A stretch of 64,000 bases of DNA from Amycolatopsis sp. A133. GTDB lineage: Bacteria; Actinomycetota; Actinomycetes; Mycobacteriales; Pseudonocardiaceae. Below, piece by piece: positions 1 through 9,362 of the stretch. The notes below the pieces were generated by a model. It saw only the letters and a list, made by a program, of their open reading frames with translations, was not told the DNA's origin and searched no databases. Each line of letters starts with the position of its first letter. Position 1 is the stretch's first letter. The position numbers and the translations under genes are program-made. Location: the NCBI RefSeq assembly GCF_031082405.1, contig NZ_JAVHJU010000067.1, positions 310,001-374,000 of the forward strand, in the 5' to 3' direction.

Positions 1-1
1 G

Positions 2-1015
2 ACCGAGTTCGACTCGATCGACCGGATCCGCGAGATCGCCGGGCCGGACGGCATCACCGACTTCATCCCCGCGTACGGCGGCGCCGGCCGGATCACCGAC
101 GACACGCAGATGACGCTCTTCACGCTCGAAGCGCTGATCCGGGCGCACGCCCAGCAGCGGAAGACGGGGTCCGCGGACGTCGTCCACTCGCTGCAGATGG
201 CCTACCAGCGCTGGCTGCACACCCAGGGCGTCACGTGGGACCGGGCGCGTGGACCGCAGTCGGCCGTCGAAGCGGCCGACGGCTGGCTGATCAGCCACCA
301 AGAGCTGTTCAGCCGCCGCGCGCCGGGGCTGACCTGCTTCGGCGAGCTGGAGGCGTACGGCCGCTCGGGCGTCCGGGGCACCGTCGACCGGCCGGTGAAC
401 AACTCGAAGGGCTGCGGCGGCGTGATGCGCGCGGCGCCGATCGCGCTGTGGTCGGACGACCTCGCCGAGGTGTTCCGGCTCGGGGCCGAGAGCGCGGCGC
501 TGACCCACGGTCACCCGAGCGGGTACTTGTCGTCGGGCTGCTTCGCGGTGATCGTGCACGAGCTGCTGCACGGAAAGCCGCTGCCCGCCGCGGTCGCGAC
601 CGCGCGGGCCGAGCTCGTGAAGCACCCCGCGCACGAAGAACAGAGCGCGGCGCTCGACGCGGCTCTGGCGCTGGCGGAGCAGGGGCCGCCGACGCCGGAG
701 AAGCTGGAGTCGCTGGGGCAGGGCAACGTCGGGGAGACCGCGTTGTCGATGTCGGTGTACGTCGCACTGGCCACCACGGACGCCGACTCGGCGTTGCTCG
801 CGGCGGTCAACCACAGCGGCGACAGCGACTCGACCGGTTCGGTCTGCGGCAACCTCGTCGGCGCGATGTACGGCGAGGAAGCGCTGCGGAAAAGCTGGCT
901 GGACCGGCTGGAACTCCGCGAAGTCATCGCCGGCCTGGCGGACGACGCGCTCACCGAGTTCGGCCCGGGTGCGCCGGACGACGACCGGTGGTTCGCTCGG
1001 TACCCGGTCGACTAG
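2..1015 (+). CDS. ADP-ribosylglycohydrolase family protein (5' end outside window)
   Basis: This reads open in frame from base 2, so the gene starts before the window; 337 residues are visible. Near the left edge is ITDDTQM, the DDT metal-binding motif, and near the C-terminus HSGDSDSTGS, the second conserved motif of the DraG/ARH family. Together these bind the two Mg2+ ions used to cleave ADP-ribose from proteins or small molecules. The first ATG in frame (base 110) lies inside the DDTQM motif, so it cannot be the true start. The family assignment is secure; the substrate is unknown. The next gene, 35 bp downstream on the same strand, has a TNT-like NAD glycohydrolase domain, so the two may act in linked NAD/ADP-ribose chemistry; that link is inference. 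Confidence 0.9.
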   Translation, partial: TEFDSIDRIREIAGPDGITDFIPAYGGAGRITDDTQMTLFTLEALIRAHAQQRKTGSADVVHSLQMAYQRWLHTQGVTWDRARGPQSAVEAADGWLISHQELFSRRAPGLTCFGELEAYGRSGVRGTVDRPVNNSKGCGGVMRAAPIALWSDDLAEVFRLGAESAALTHGHPSGYLSSGCFAVIVHELLHGKPLPAAVATARAELVKHPAHEEQSAALDAALALAEQGPPTPEKLESLGQGNVGETALSMSVYVALATTDADSALLAAVNHSGDSDSTGSVCGNLVGAMYGEEALRKSWLDRLELREVIAGLADDALTEFGPGAPDDDRWFARYPVD

Positions 1016-1050
1016 GTTTCTTGGGGTTACTGGGGACGGGGAGGACAAAC

Positions 1051-2958
1051 GTGCGTTACCGGGTTGAGGTGGCCGAACGCCCGGACGGCCTGTACGCGAC
1101 GTGGGGTGAGGGGACCTTCCGCGCGCAACGGTCGACCACGGACGGCACCGTGCTGCTTTCGGTGCTGCCGGAGGAAGAGGCGCCGGAGGGCTTCGACAAG
1201 GAGTTCGACGGCCGCCCGGCGCGGGTGGTGCCGTCGAGCGAGGTGCCGTCGACGTTCACGCTGCGGACCTTCGCCGAATACGACGGCGAGGTCTTCGAGG
1301 TCGCGCCGGGCGCGCGGCCGGAACTGACGCTGCGCTGGGTCCACGACGACGCCGCCCGCGCGGCGCAGCTGGGCCTGACCGACTTCTCGGTCACCGTGCC
1401 GGCCAAGCAGGTCACGGCGCTGTGGCAGACGCGGCTGGACTTCACCGAGACGCCCGAAGCGCGGCCGCAGCCGGGCACCGGCGACCAGAACGCGCTGCTG
1501 CGCGCCATCGGCCGGACGCTGCTGCACACCGTGCCCGGCGGCTGGGCACGGGTCGGCGCGCAGTTCCGGCAGGTCGGCGACTACGCCGAGATCGAGGTTC
1601 GCGCGGTCGGCGACGAGGACGGCCCGGTGTCGGTGTCGCTGCCCGCGGTGCCCCGGCTCGGCGGGCTCTTCGCGCGGTTGCGGGCGGCGATGTACCAGGC
1701 CGAGGCCGGGACGTGGTTCCAGGGCACGTTCACCCTCGACGCGCAGTCGCAGTTCGACTTCGACTTCGACGCCGACCGCGAGCCGGACTGGCGGGTGCCG
1801 CCCAACGACGGCGGCCGCCCAACGACCGCCGCCTACGAGCTGGAGCTGGCGACCTACCCGCGGACGCCGAAGCACCTGCCGTCGTGGCTGACGGCGAAGG
1901 CGGGGCTGCCGCTGGACGTCGTGTTCCGGCACGCGCGAGTCACCGATTCGCACGTCGAGGGCGAGCGCCCGGTGGTCAACCGGCCGCCGGTGCCGCCGGA
2001 CCAGGTCCGCGGCCTGCTCGACTACCTGTTCCGGGCGCCGGTGGCCCTGCACCGGCCCGCGCCGCTGCCGGACATCTTCGGCGCGCCGGGGGCGAAGCCG
2101 GACGTGCCGAACGCGTTCCACACCGACGGCACCTGGATCTGGCCCGCCGCCGTCCCGCACTACCTGCGCAAGTACGGGGTGCCGCCGGAGCCGGAGCTGG
2201 TCGAGCACGCGCGCGCAGCGGGATTTCGCCCGCCGTTCGTCGGTGAGCTCGTCCGCGCGACAGCGGAGGCGGAGGTCGTCGGGCAGCCGCGGCCGCCGCA
2301 GACGACCGCCGATCTGCCGGACGAGCGCGCGCTCACCCGCGTCGCCCGCGGCGAGCAGGTGCGGGACCTGCGCGGCGCCGAGACGCTGGAGCTGCTCCAG
2401 CAGCGGCTCGCCGAGCACGGCGTGCCGGCGGCGGCCTACCGGATCGGCGCCAACGAGGTGCCGACCGAAGGCGTCTGGACGCTGCGCCGCGCCGAGAACG
2501 GCTGGGAGGTTTTGCGCCCGCCGTCCGACGAGCCGGTGGCGTTCGGCTCGCTCGGCGACGCGGCCCGGTTCCTGCTCGGCGTGCTGCTGATGCTGCCGCC
2601 GCGGCCGGCGGAGGAGTCCGACCAGCCCGCCGACTGGCCGATCCTGCCGATGCGCGGCGAACCGCCGTTGAACTTCTACCGCGGCAAGCGCCTGATCACG
2701 CTCGCGCCGGGAACGACGGTCGTCCGGTTCGGCAACGAGACCGGCAACCTGGTGCACGCCGGTGGCTCCCGGTTCGTCGAGACGGCGCTGGCGTTCGAAC
2801 GCGAACGCGAGAAGCGGCTGTACCGGGTGCAGCGCGCGGTGCGGGTACTGACCGGCGTGGCGGCGCCGTGGGGCGGGCTGCCGGGCGGCGCGGTCGCCTA
2901 CCTGCTGCCCCGGCCGCTCGCCCAGCACCTCGAGACGGGCTCGCTCAGCAGGCAGTGA
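1051..2958 (+). CDS. TNT (NAD+ glycohydrolase toxin)-domain protein
   Basis: The protein has 635 residues from GTG 1051, preceded by a GGGGAGGA ribosome-binding site. An open frame continues upstream but overlaps the ADP-ribosylglycohydrolase gene in another frame and is not credible. The last ~105 residues resemble the tuberculosis necrotizing toxin domain: a strand with TTVVRFG, then a segment ending WGGLPGGAVAY and a final amphipathic helix. TNT enzymes hydrolyse NAD+. In the M. tuberculosis toxin a Gln follows the PGGG turn and is needed for activity; here the equivalent position seems to be Ala, so activity is uncertain. The first ~500 residues have no domain I recognise; there is no signal peptide. 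The stop overlaps the convergent methyltransferase gene by 14 bp. Moderate confidence in TNT, low in toxin function. Confidence 0.72.
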   Translation: MRYRVEVAERPDGLYATWGEGTFRAQRSTTDGTVLLSVLPEEEAPEGFDKEFDGRPARVVPSSEVPSTFTLRTFAEYDGEVFEVAPGARPELTLRWVHDDAARAAQLGLTDFSVTVPAKQVTALWQTRLDFTETPEARPQPGTGDQNALLRAIGRTLLHTVPGGWARVGAQFRQVGDYAEIEVRAVGDEDGPVSVSLPAVPRLGGLFARLRAAMYQAEAGTWFQGTFTLDAQSQFDFDFDADREPDWRVPPNDGGRPTTAAYELELATYPRTPKHLPSWLTAKAGLPLDVVFRHARVTDSHVEGERPVVNRPPVPPDQVRGLLDYLFRAPVALHRPAPLPDIFGAPGAKPDVPNAFHTDGTWIWPAAVPHYLRKYGVPPEPELVEHARAAGFRPPFVGELVRATAEAEVVGQPRPPQTTADLPDERALTRVARGEQVRDLRGAETLELLQQRLAEHGVPAAAYRIGANEVPTEGVWTLRRAENGWEVLRPPSDEPVAFGSLGDAARFLLGVLLMLPPRPAEESDQPADWPILPMRGEPPLNFYRGKRLITLAPGTTVVRFGNETGNLVHAGGSRFVETALAFEREREKRLYRVQRAVRVLTGVAAPWGGLPGGAVAYLLPRPLAQHLETGSLSRQ

Positions 2959-3796
2959 TCAGGACGGCGGGCGACCACCAGTAGTCGGCGAGCGGTTCGA
3001 CGGCGACCTCGGTGAAGCCCGCCGTCTTCAGCTGCTCGGCCCAGACCGACGCCGGGTGCTCCCAGTTCGTCCGCTGCTGCCCGGAGACGATCCCGAGCAG
3101 CACCGGCAGCAGGAAGCCCTGCGCGACCAGCGAGGCGTCTTCGCCGTATTCGGCCACGCCACGCTCGTAGCGCTCCACGAGCGAGCGAAGGTGCTCCGGC
3201 GAACCTTCGTCGAACTCCGGGACGTCGAACTCGGCGAGCACCAGCGTCCGGGTGCGCGGCTGCAGCGCGCGCAGCACCTCCGCGCGCTGCTCCGGCTCGA
3301 TGGACTGCAGCGCGAACGTCGACTGGACGAAGTCCCAGCCGAGGTCGTCGCGGGCCAGGAAGTCCTGGGCGGTCGACTGCCAGCACTGGGCCGACGGCAC
3401 CCGCTCGTGGACGCCTTCGAGCAGCGCGGCCGACGGTTCGACCAGGTCGATCCGCGGCGGGAGGTGCGCCGCCTGCTCGAGCGCGGGCACCACGGCGAGG
3501 CCGTCACCACAGCCCAGGTCGAGGAGTGATTCCGGCTTGCCGGCGTCGTACCGGGCAGCCAGCTCGGCGCTCAGCGCCCGGTACAGCTCGACGTTGCCGC
3601 CGCCGCGGATGAACGCCGTGAACGCGCTCGGCTGGTCGTACACCGGCGCCGAGCCGTCGCCGGCCAGGTAGGCCCGCAGTTCGTCCGCCAGCGTGGAGCC
3701 GGCGAGCCCGGCCTGGGCGGTGAGTTCGGCGGCCTGGTCGCGGTCACCGGAGCGGTAGGCGGCGAGAGCGTCGGCGAGCAGCTCGATCGAGGTCAT
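2945..3796 (-). CDS. Class I SAM-dependent methyltransferase
   Basis: This 283-residue protein carries SAM motif I (LLDLGCGDG, around residue 90) and the expected alternating beta/alpha pattern after it, including an acidic residue at the end of strand 2 (IDLVEPS). The N-terminal ~75 residues form a helical segment rich in Ala and Glu. No substrate-binding domain is recognisable, so the substrate is unknown. It is convergent with the TNT-domain gene, their 3' ends overlapping by 14 bp, and it starts 12 bp downstream of the stop of the histidine kinase gene on the same strand, so the three minus-strand genes (cca, kinase, methyltransferase) probably form one operon. Confidence 0.82.
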   Translation of the reverse strand: MTSIELLADALAAYRSGDRDQAAELTAQAGLAGSTLADELRAYLAGDGSAPVYDQPSAFTAFIRGGGNVELYRALSAELAARYDAGKPESLLDLGCGDGLAVVPALEQAAHLPPRIDLVEPSAALLEGVHERVPSAQCWQSTAQDFLARDDLGWDFVQSTFALQSIEPEQRAEVLRALQPRTRTLVLAEFDVPEFDEGSPEHLRSLVERYERGVAEYGEDASLVAQGFLLPVLLGIVSGQQRTNWEHPASVWAEQLKTAGFTEVAVEPLADYWWSPAVLITAC

Positions 3797-3808
3797 GGTC
3801 AGGGCATA

Positions 3809-5116
3809 TCAGAACGGGACCCACAACGTCACTCGCGTGCCGCCCCCGGCGAGTCCCGACTCGACCAGCGACGTCCCGCCGACCTCGGCCAGCCGCGCGG
3901 TGATCGACTCGCTGATGCCGAACCCGGCGGGCCGCTCGGCCTGGTCGAAACCGCTGCCGTGGTCGCGGGTGATCACCGCGATCCCGCCGTCGCGCTCCTC
4001 GACGCGGACCACGACCCGGTCGGTGCCGGAGTGCTTCATCGTGTTCCGCATGGCCTCGCGGACGGCGTCGCGGATGGCGATCTGCCGGACCTCCGACAGC
4101 GTGTCGTCGTCCAGCTCGGCCACCACGAGCTGGGCGCGCAGCCCGTCGCGGGCCATTTCGGCGGCGAGCGCGGCGAGTTTCTCGCCCAGCGGCCGCGCGC
4201 CGGCCTCGGCCCGGTCGGAGGCCGCCGACTCGATCGTGTGCCGGATCTCCATCGCCTGCGCCCGCGCCAGCCGCTGGATCTCCACCAGGCGTTCCTCGGC
4301 GTTCGCGGTGCCGGACAGCGCCATCGCCTCCAGCGTCTGCAGCACGGTGTCGTGCAGCATCCGGTGCTGCTGGGCGCGCTCGGCGAGCCGTCCGTTGCGG
4401 GTGCCGTAGGCCAGGGCCAGGCGGGTGCCGAGCCCGGTCAGCACCAGCGCGGCGGTGGCCAGGAACAGCTCCGCGAGCAGCGCGGAGTACGTCGAGAAAG
4501 CGGCCGGGACCTGGAACCGGCCGCTGTTCAGCCAGTTCGCCAGCATCCGCAGCGGGAAGCTGAGCAGCCCGAACACCACGCCGCTCGGGAGGCCCAGCGC
4601 GAGCGTCAGCAGCCCGGCCTCACCGAACAGGTGGATGCTGCTGACCGCCAGCGCGTCGAAATACGCCGGTGCAGGCACCGTCAGCGCCAGGACCAGCGGC
4701 GAAAGCACCGTGAAGGCCAGGTCGACGGCCAGCAGCTTCCCGGCGTTGCGGCCGCGGAACGGCGCCGAGCGGAACATCCAGCGGAGGCCGGCGACGTTCA
4801 GCGCGACCGACAGCAGGGTGAACACCCCGACCGGCAGCAGCCCGGTCGCGCCGTGCTGCAGGACGTACACGCCGAACTGGCCCGGCACCGCGAGCAGCCG
4901 GTAGGCCAGCGGGATGAGCACGACGTACCGGGTCGCGCGCAGCAGCAGGCCGTCGCGCTCGGTCGGGTCGATCGGGCCCGACATCCGCGAGATGCGCCGC
5001 AGCGCGTGCATCGGCGCCGGGTCGGCGATCTCGTCGGGCAGCTCACTCGTGGCGGTGGCGATCGCGGGGGCGCCGCGCCGCAGCAGCGCGACCAGGAAGC
5101 TGCCCCCGCCCGCCAC
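3809..5116 (-). CDS. Membrane sensor histidine kinase, NarL/LiaS type (orphan)
   Basis: The 435-residue protein has about five to six hydrophobic segments in its first ~230 residues, then a dimerisation helix with HRMLHDTVLQ (the phospho-accepting His of the HisKA_3 family), an N-box (REAMRNTMKHSG), G1 (DHGSGF) and G2 (GFGISES). It should therefore autophosphorylate and pass phosphate to a NarL-type regulator. No response regulator lies beside it. The GTG start at 5116 is 3 bp after the cca stop, suggesting translational coupling; internal ATG codons at residues 36 and 45 are alternatives. The signal sensed is unknown. Confidence 0.8.
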   Translation of the reverse strand: MAGGGSFLVALLRRGAPAIATATSELPDEIADPAPMHALRRISRMSGPIDPTERDGLLLRATRYVVLIPLAYRLLAVPGQFGVYVLQHGATGLLPVGVFTLLSVALNVAGLRWMFRSAPFRGRNAGKLLAVDLAFTVLSPLVLALTVPAPAYFDALAVSSIHLFGEAGLLTLALGLPSGVVFGLLSFPLRMLANWLNSGRFQVPAAFSTYSALLAELFLATAALVLTGLGTRLALAYGTRNGRLAERAQQHRMLHDTVLQTLEAMALSGTANAEERLVEIQRLARAQAMEIRHTIESAASDRAEAGARPLGEKLAALAAEMARDGLRAQLVVAELDDDTLSEVRQIAIRDAVREAMRNTMKHSGTDRVVVRVEERDGGIAVITRDHGSGFDQAERPAGFGISESITARLAEVGGTSLVESGLAGGGTRVTLWVPF

Positions 5117-5119
5117 GGC

Positions 5120-6556
5120 TCAGTCGTCCCCGACGCCGTTTTCCGCGGCCCACTTCTTCAGCTCGGCGACGGCTTCGTCGTGCTCCAGCGGGCCGCGGTC
5201 CAGGCGCAGCTCCTTGAGGAACTTCCACGCCTTGCCGACGTCCGGACCCGGCTTCAGGCCGAGCAGCTCCATGATCTGCTCGCCGTTGAGGTCCGGCCGC
5301 ACGCGGTCGAGGTCCTCCTTGGCCTTCAGCGCGGCGATCCGGGCCTCGAGGTCGTCGTAGGTCGCCTGCAGGGCAGCCGCCTTCCGGCGGTTGCGCGTGG
5401 TGCAGTCGGCGCGGACCAGCTTGTGCAGCCGGGTCAGCAGGGGGCCGGCGTCGGTGACGTACCGGCGGACCGCCGAGTCCGTCCACTCACCCTTGCCGTA
5501 GCCGTGGAACCGCAGGTGGAGGAATACGAGCTGGGAGACGTCGTCGACAATCTCCTTCGAGAACTTCAGCGCCCGCAAACGTTTGCGGGCCATCCGCGCG
5601 CCGACCACCTCGTGGTGGTGGAAGCTGACGCCGCCGCCCTCCTGGAACTCCCGGGTCGCCGGCTTCCCGACGTCGTGCAGCAGCGCCGCCAGCCGGAGGA
5701 TCAGATCGGGCCCGGACGTGGGCTCGTGCGAGGTCTCCAGGTCGATCGCCTGGGCCAGCACGGTCAAGGAGTGCTGGTAGACGTCCTTGTGCTGGTGGTG
5801 CTCGTCGATCGCCAGCCGCATCCCGGGCACCTCGGGCACCACCCGGTCGGCCAGCCCGCTGTCGACCAGCAGCTCCAGCCCCGGCTGGGGGTCGGGCGCC
5901 AGCAGCAGCTTCGACAGCTCGGCCTGCACCCGCTCGGCGGTGATCCGGTCGATCTCCGCCGCCATCGACGTCATCGCGTCGATCACCCGCGGCGCCGCGG
6001 TGAAGCCCAGCTGCGCGGCGAAGCGGGCGGCGCGCAGCATCCGCAGCGGGTCGTCGGCGAACGACTCCTGCGGCGTCGCCGGCGTGTCCAGGACCTTCTC
6101 CCGGAGCGCGCTCAGCCCGTCGTGCGGGTCGATGAACGTCTTGGACGCCAGCTCCACGGCCATCGCGTTGACCGTGAAGTCGCGGCGCAGCAGGTCACCC
6201 TCGATGCTGTCGCCGAAGGTGACCTCGGGGTTGCGGCCGACGCGGTCGTAGCTGTCGGCGCGGAACGTCGTGATCTCGAGCTGCATGCCCTTCTTCGTCA
6301 CCCCGACCGTGCCGAAGGCGATCCCGACGTCCCAGACCGCGTCGCCCCAGCCGCTGACGATCTTCAGCACCCGGTCGGGCCGCGCGTCGGTGGTGAAGTC
6401 GAGGTCGCCGGATTGCCGCCCGAGCAGCGCGTCGCGCACGCTGCCGCCCACGAGGTACAGGCGGTGACCCGCACTGGCGAACCTTTCCGCCAGCTCCTCC
6501 GCCAGGGGAGAGACCTCCATCAGCCCCACCACCTGCTTGTCGACCACGTCGTTCAC
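5120..6556 (-). CDS. cca: CCA tRNA nucleotidyltransferase
   Basis: This enzyme adds or repairs the 3' CCA of tRNAs, needed here because neither tRNA gene in the window encodes CCA. The 478-residue protein has the class II head with GGSVRD (37-42) and the catalytic DLD (51-53), the RNA-binding middle region, and a C-terminal HD phosphohydrolase domain (ALLHDVGK). Length and order match the actinobacterial enzyme (PcnA/Rv3907c type). It is divergent from the NUDIX gene, about 100 bp away, exactly as in mycobacteria. The start is a GTG with no obvious Shine-Dalgarno; an in-frame ATG at codon 13 is the alternative. A perfect 20-bp palindrome lies inside the gene (5571-5590). Confidence 0.95.
   Translation of the reverse strand: MNDVVDKQVVGLMEVSPLAEELAERFASAGHRLYLVGGSVRDALLGRQSGDLDFTTDARPDRVLKIVSGWGDAVWDVGIAFGTVGVTKKGMQLEITTFRADSYDRVGRNPEVTFGDSIEGDLLRRDFTVNAMAVELASKTFIDPHDGLSALREKVLDTPATPQESFADDPLRMLRAARFAAQLGFTAAPRVIDAMTSMAAEIDRITAERVQAELSKLLLAPDPQPGLELLVDSGLADRVVPEVPGMRLAIDEHHQHKDVYQHSLTVLAQAIDLETSHEPTSGPDLILRLAALLHDVGKPATREFQEGGGVSFHHHEVVGARMARKRLRALKFSKEIVDDVSQLVFLHLRFHGYGKGEWTDSAVRRYVTDAGPLLTRLHKLVRADCTTRNRRKAAALQATYDDLEARIAALKAKEDLDRVRPDLNGEQIMELLGLKPGPDVGKAWKFLKELRLDRGPLEHDEAVAELKKWAAENGVGDD
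5571..5590. repeat. Perfect 20-bp palindrome inside cca
   Basis: GCCCGCAAACGTTTGCGGGC is a perfect inverted repeat with no spacer. Its central 14 bases recur exactly at 18552-18565. Within cca it uses codons AAA and TTG, which are disfavoured in this G+C-rich genome. The core resembles operators of LacI-family repressors, but no LacI-type gene is in the window. Function unknown. Confidence 0.6.
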
Positions 6557-6657
6557 AAAAATCCCACTACGTTCCAGGTGCGATTGCTCCAGGCACCGCC
6601 GGACACGGACACGGAGAGCCAGCCTACCGGGGCAACCGTTTGCTCTAGCATCGCAGC

Positions 6658-7212
6658 ATGTCTGGATCAGCCGGCCGCCCCGGCGCCTCGAAGCCGCGCA
6701 GGCGGCGCAGGCGTCAGCGTGGCAGGCGCCTGACCACGGTCGACGAGACGTCGGCCGGCGGCCTCGTGGTGGACGCCGAGCGCGAACAGGCGGTGCTGAT
6801 CGGCCGGCTCGACCGGCACGGCAGACTGCTGTGGTCGCTGCCCAAGGGCCACATCGAGGACGGTGAGACGGTGGAACAGACGGCCGTGCGCGAGGTGCGG
6901 GAGGAAACCGGCATCTCCGCGCAGGTGCTGCGGCCGCTGGGCACCATCGACTACTGGTTCGTGGCCGAGAAGCGGCGCATCCACAAGACCGTGCACCACT
7001 TCCTGCTCGAAGCGCTCGGCGGTGAGCTGTCCGACGAAGACGTCGAGGTCACCGAGGTGGCCTGGGTCCCGCTGGCCGAGCTGGAGTCCAAACTCGCCTA
7101 CTCCGACGAGCGCAAGCTCGTCCGGAAGGCCAGTCAGATGCTCAAGGAACTTTTTGCGCGCCCGGACGTCCACGGACGAGACGAGCACGCCCCTGAGGGA
7201 GCCCCCGAGTGA
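6658..7212 (+). CDS. NUDIX hydrolase (MutT4-like)
   Basis: This 184-residue protein begins with a very basic tail (SKPRRRRRRQRGRR) and then a NUDIX fold with a complete NUDIX box at residues 64-86 (GHIEDGE ... REVREETGI), the Mg2+-binding signature of enzymes that cleave nucleoside diphosphates linked to another group. Its position, divergent from cca and overlapping the DUF6049 gene by 4 bp (GTGA), matches Rv3908/mutT4 of M. tuberculosis. The substrate cannot be told from sequence; a role in clearing oxidised or signalling nucleotides is only a family-level expectation. The basic tail may bind nucleic acid. Confidence 0.92.
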   Translation: MSGSAGRPGASKPRRRRRRQRGRRLTTVDETSAGGLVVDAEREQAVLIGRLDRHGRLLWSLPKGHIEDGETVEQTAVREVREETGISAQVLRPLGTIDYWFVAEKRRIHKTVHHFLLEALGGELSDEDVEVTEVAWVPLAELESKLAYSDERKLVRKASQMLKELFARPDVHGRDEHAPEGAPE

Positions 7213-9362
7213 AGCGGTTCGCCGCAGCCTTCCTTTCCGTCCTCTTCCTGGCCGTCCCCGCCCTCTCCGGAGCCACGGTGGCCCAGGCAGCGGAGGGCGC
7301 CCGCCTGCGCGTCGACCTGGCCGAGTTCGGCCCGCGCGTGATCACGACCTCGACGACGACGCTGACCGTCGCCGGCACGGTGACCAACACCGGCGACCGC
7401 AAGGTCACCCGGCCGCAGGTGCGGCTGCAGGTCGGTGACCGGGCGACGAGCGAACGCGGGATCGGCGACGTGCTGTCCGGCGCGGTCATCAAGGACAGCC
7501 CGCTGACCGACTTCACGTCGGTCGCCGACGTGCTGGAGCCGGGGCAGAGCGCCCCGCTGAACATCACCGTGAGCCTGACCGGCCCGCGCGCGGAGCGGTT
7601 CAGCCGCCCGGGCGTCTACCCGCTGCTGGTCAACGTCAACGGCACGCCGGAGTTCGGCGGGCCCGCGCGGCTCGGCGCGGTCAGCATGCTGATGCCGGTG
7701 CTGGCGGGCCCGGGCAAGCAGGCGACCACCAGCCGGTCCGGTGCGCCCAGCATGACCCTGCTCTGGCCGCTGACCGGCAACGTCCCGCACGTCTACGCGG
7801 CGCCCTACGGCAGCCCGCTGGTGCTGGCCGACGACCGGATGGCCGCGGAGATCAGCTCCGACGGACGGCTGAACGCGCTGGTCACCGCGGCCGCGTCGGC
7901 CGCGCAGAGCGACTCGGACCTCGCGAAGTCGATGTGCTTCGCGCTCGACCCGGACTTGCTCGCCACCGTCGACGCGATGAGCCGCGGCTACCTCGTCCAC
8001 ACGGACTCGGGCAACGTCGACGGCAAGGGCGTCGAGGCCGCGAAGACGTGGTTGTCGGCCGTCCGCTCGCTGGTCGCCAGCCGCTGCGTGGTGGCGCTGC
8101 CGTTCGCCGACGCCGACCTCGACGCGCTCACCCGCATCCGGCCGGGCGACCACGGCCTGGTCAACCGGGCGGCCACCGGCGCCGCGACCATCCAGCAGCT
8201 GACCGGCGTCACCCCGCAGACCGGCGTGCTCTGGCCGGACGGCACGCCCAGCGCACCGGTACTCGCGGCGCTCACCGAGGCCGGCGTGCGCACCGTGCTC
8301 ACCGACGCGGGCAAGCTCGCGCCCGCGTCGGCCGGCGGCGGTGTCACCGTGCAGGGCAGCGCCGTCCGCCTGCAGCCGACCGACTCGCTGATCTCGGCCG
8401 CGATGACGGGCGTCCCGACCGTGCCGGACTCGGTCACGGTGCCCGCCACGACCGAGCGGGCCGTCGCGAGCCAGAACGGCCTCGGCGCGCTGGCCTTCCG
8501 CGCCGGGCTGGGCCTGCCCGCCGGGCAGCAGCGGCCGGACCACCTGCTGGTCGCGCCGCCGCGGCGCTGGGACGCCTCGGCCGAGGAGTTCACCACGTAC
8601 CTGCGGCAGGTCGGCGACTTCCTGGACGCCGGCCTGGTCAACGCGACCGGCCTCTCGACGCTGCTGGCTGCCGACCCGGCGGCCACCGGCGCGGTCGGCG
8701 ACGGCGGGGCCCCGGCCGCCGCCATCGACGCCGGGGTCGTCTCGACGCTGTCGGAGCTCGACGGCCAGGCCACCGGGCTGGCGTCCGCGATGCAGCTCGA
8801 CACGGCCAAACGGGTGAAACCGGACGACGTCGTCGAGCCGGTCCGGCTGGCCGAGCTGCGCGGTGCCTCCACAGCGTGGCGGGGGCTGCCCGCGGCCGCG
8901 GCGACCACGAACGCCCAGGCCGAGCTCGCGTCGATCAGCGGGCGGGTGACCGTCTCGCAGCCGAAGCAGACGATCGCGCTGGCGTCGGGCAACTCGCCGC
9001 TGCCGGTATACGTCAGCAACGACCTGCCGGTCGGGATCAACGCCCGGTTCATCCTCAGCAACAACACCGGGCTGCGCCCGGAGGACGCCAAGGACTGGTT
9101 CTTCCCGGCCAGCGGGGGCAAGAACTACTTCCTCCCCGTCGAGGCACTGCGGGCCGGCCGGTTCAGCGTCGATGTGTCGTTGCGCACGCCGGCCGATACC
9201 CCGCTCGGGTCATCCGCGCGGTTCGAGCTGACGTCCACCGAGTACGGCGCGATCACCATCATCGCGACCGTCGCCGCAGGTGTGGCCCTGCTTCTGCTCG
9301 CCTCGAGGCGGATCTACCGGCGGGTGAAGGACGCCCGCTCTGGCCGCGACGTCGTGGACTGA
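7209..9362 (+). CDS. DUF6049 secreted/membrane-anchored protein (Rv3909 homologue)
   Basis: The 717-residue protein starts with a signal peptide (KRFAAAFLSVLFLAVPALSGA, cleaved near AQAAEG) and ends with one transmembrane helix (about 685-700) followed by a short basic tail, so most of it faces outside the membrane. It matches the conserved actinobacterial gene between mutT4 and mviN. The GTG start overlaps the NUDIX stop by 4 bp, implying translational coupling. Its biochemical function is not known; the constant pairing with MurJ and the pseudokinase suggests a role in envelope assembly, which is inference. Confidence 0.85.
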   Translation: MKRFAAAFLSVLFLAVPALSGATVAQAAEGARLRVDLAEFGPRVITTSTTTLTVAGTVTNTGDRKVTRPQVRLQVGDRATSERGIGDVLSGAVIKDSPLTDFTSVADVLEPGQSAPLNITVSLTGPRAERFSRPGVYPLLVNVNGTPEFGGPARLGAVSMLMPVLAGPGKQATTSRSGAPSMTLLWPLTGNVPHVYAAPYGSPLVLADDRMAAEISSDGRLNALVTAAASAAQSDSDLAKSMCFALDPDLLATVDAMSRGYLVHTDSGNVDGKGVEAAKTWLSAVRSLVASRCVVALPFADADLDALTRIRPGDHGLVNRAATGAATIQQLTGVTPQTGVLWPDGTPSAPVLAALTEAGVRTVLTDAGKLAPASAGGGVTVQGSAVRLQPTDSLISAAMTGVPTVPDSVTVPATTERAVASQNGLGALAFRAGLGLPAGQQRPDHLLVAPPRRWDASAEEFTTYLRQVGDFLDAGLVNATGLSTLLAADPAATGAVGDGGAPAAAIDAGVVSTLSELDGQATGLASAMQLDTAKRVKPDDVVEPVRLAELRGASTAWRGLPAAAATTNAQAELASISGRVTVSQPKQTIALASGNSPLPVYVSNDLPVGINARFILSNNTGLRPEDAKDWFFPASGGKNYFLPVEALRAGRFSVDVSLRTPADTPLGSSARFELTSTEYGAITIIATVAAGVALLLLASRRIYRRVKDARSGRDVVD

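Noticed and set aside
235..1050. Upstream extension of the TNT-domain reading frame
   Set aside because: It overlaps the ADP-ribosylglycohydrolase gene in another frame and is Arg/Gly-rich, the usual look of a wrong frame in G+C-rich DNA.
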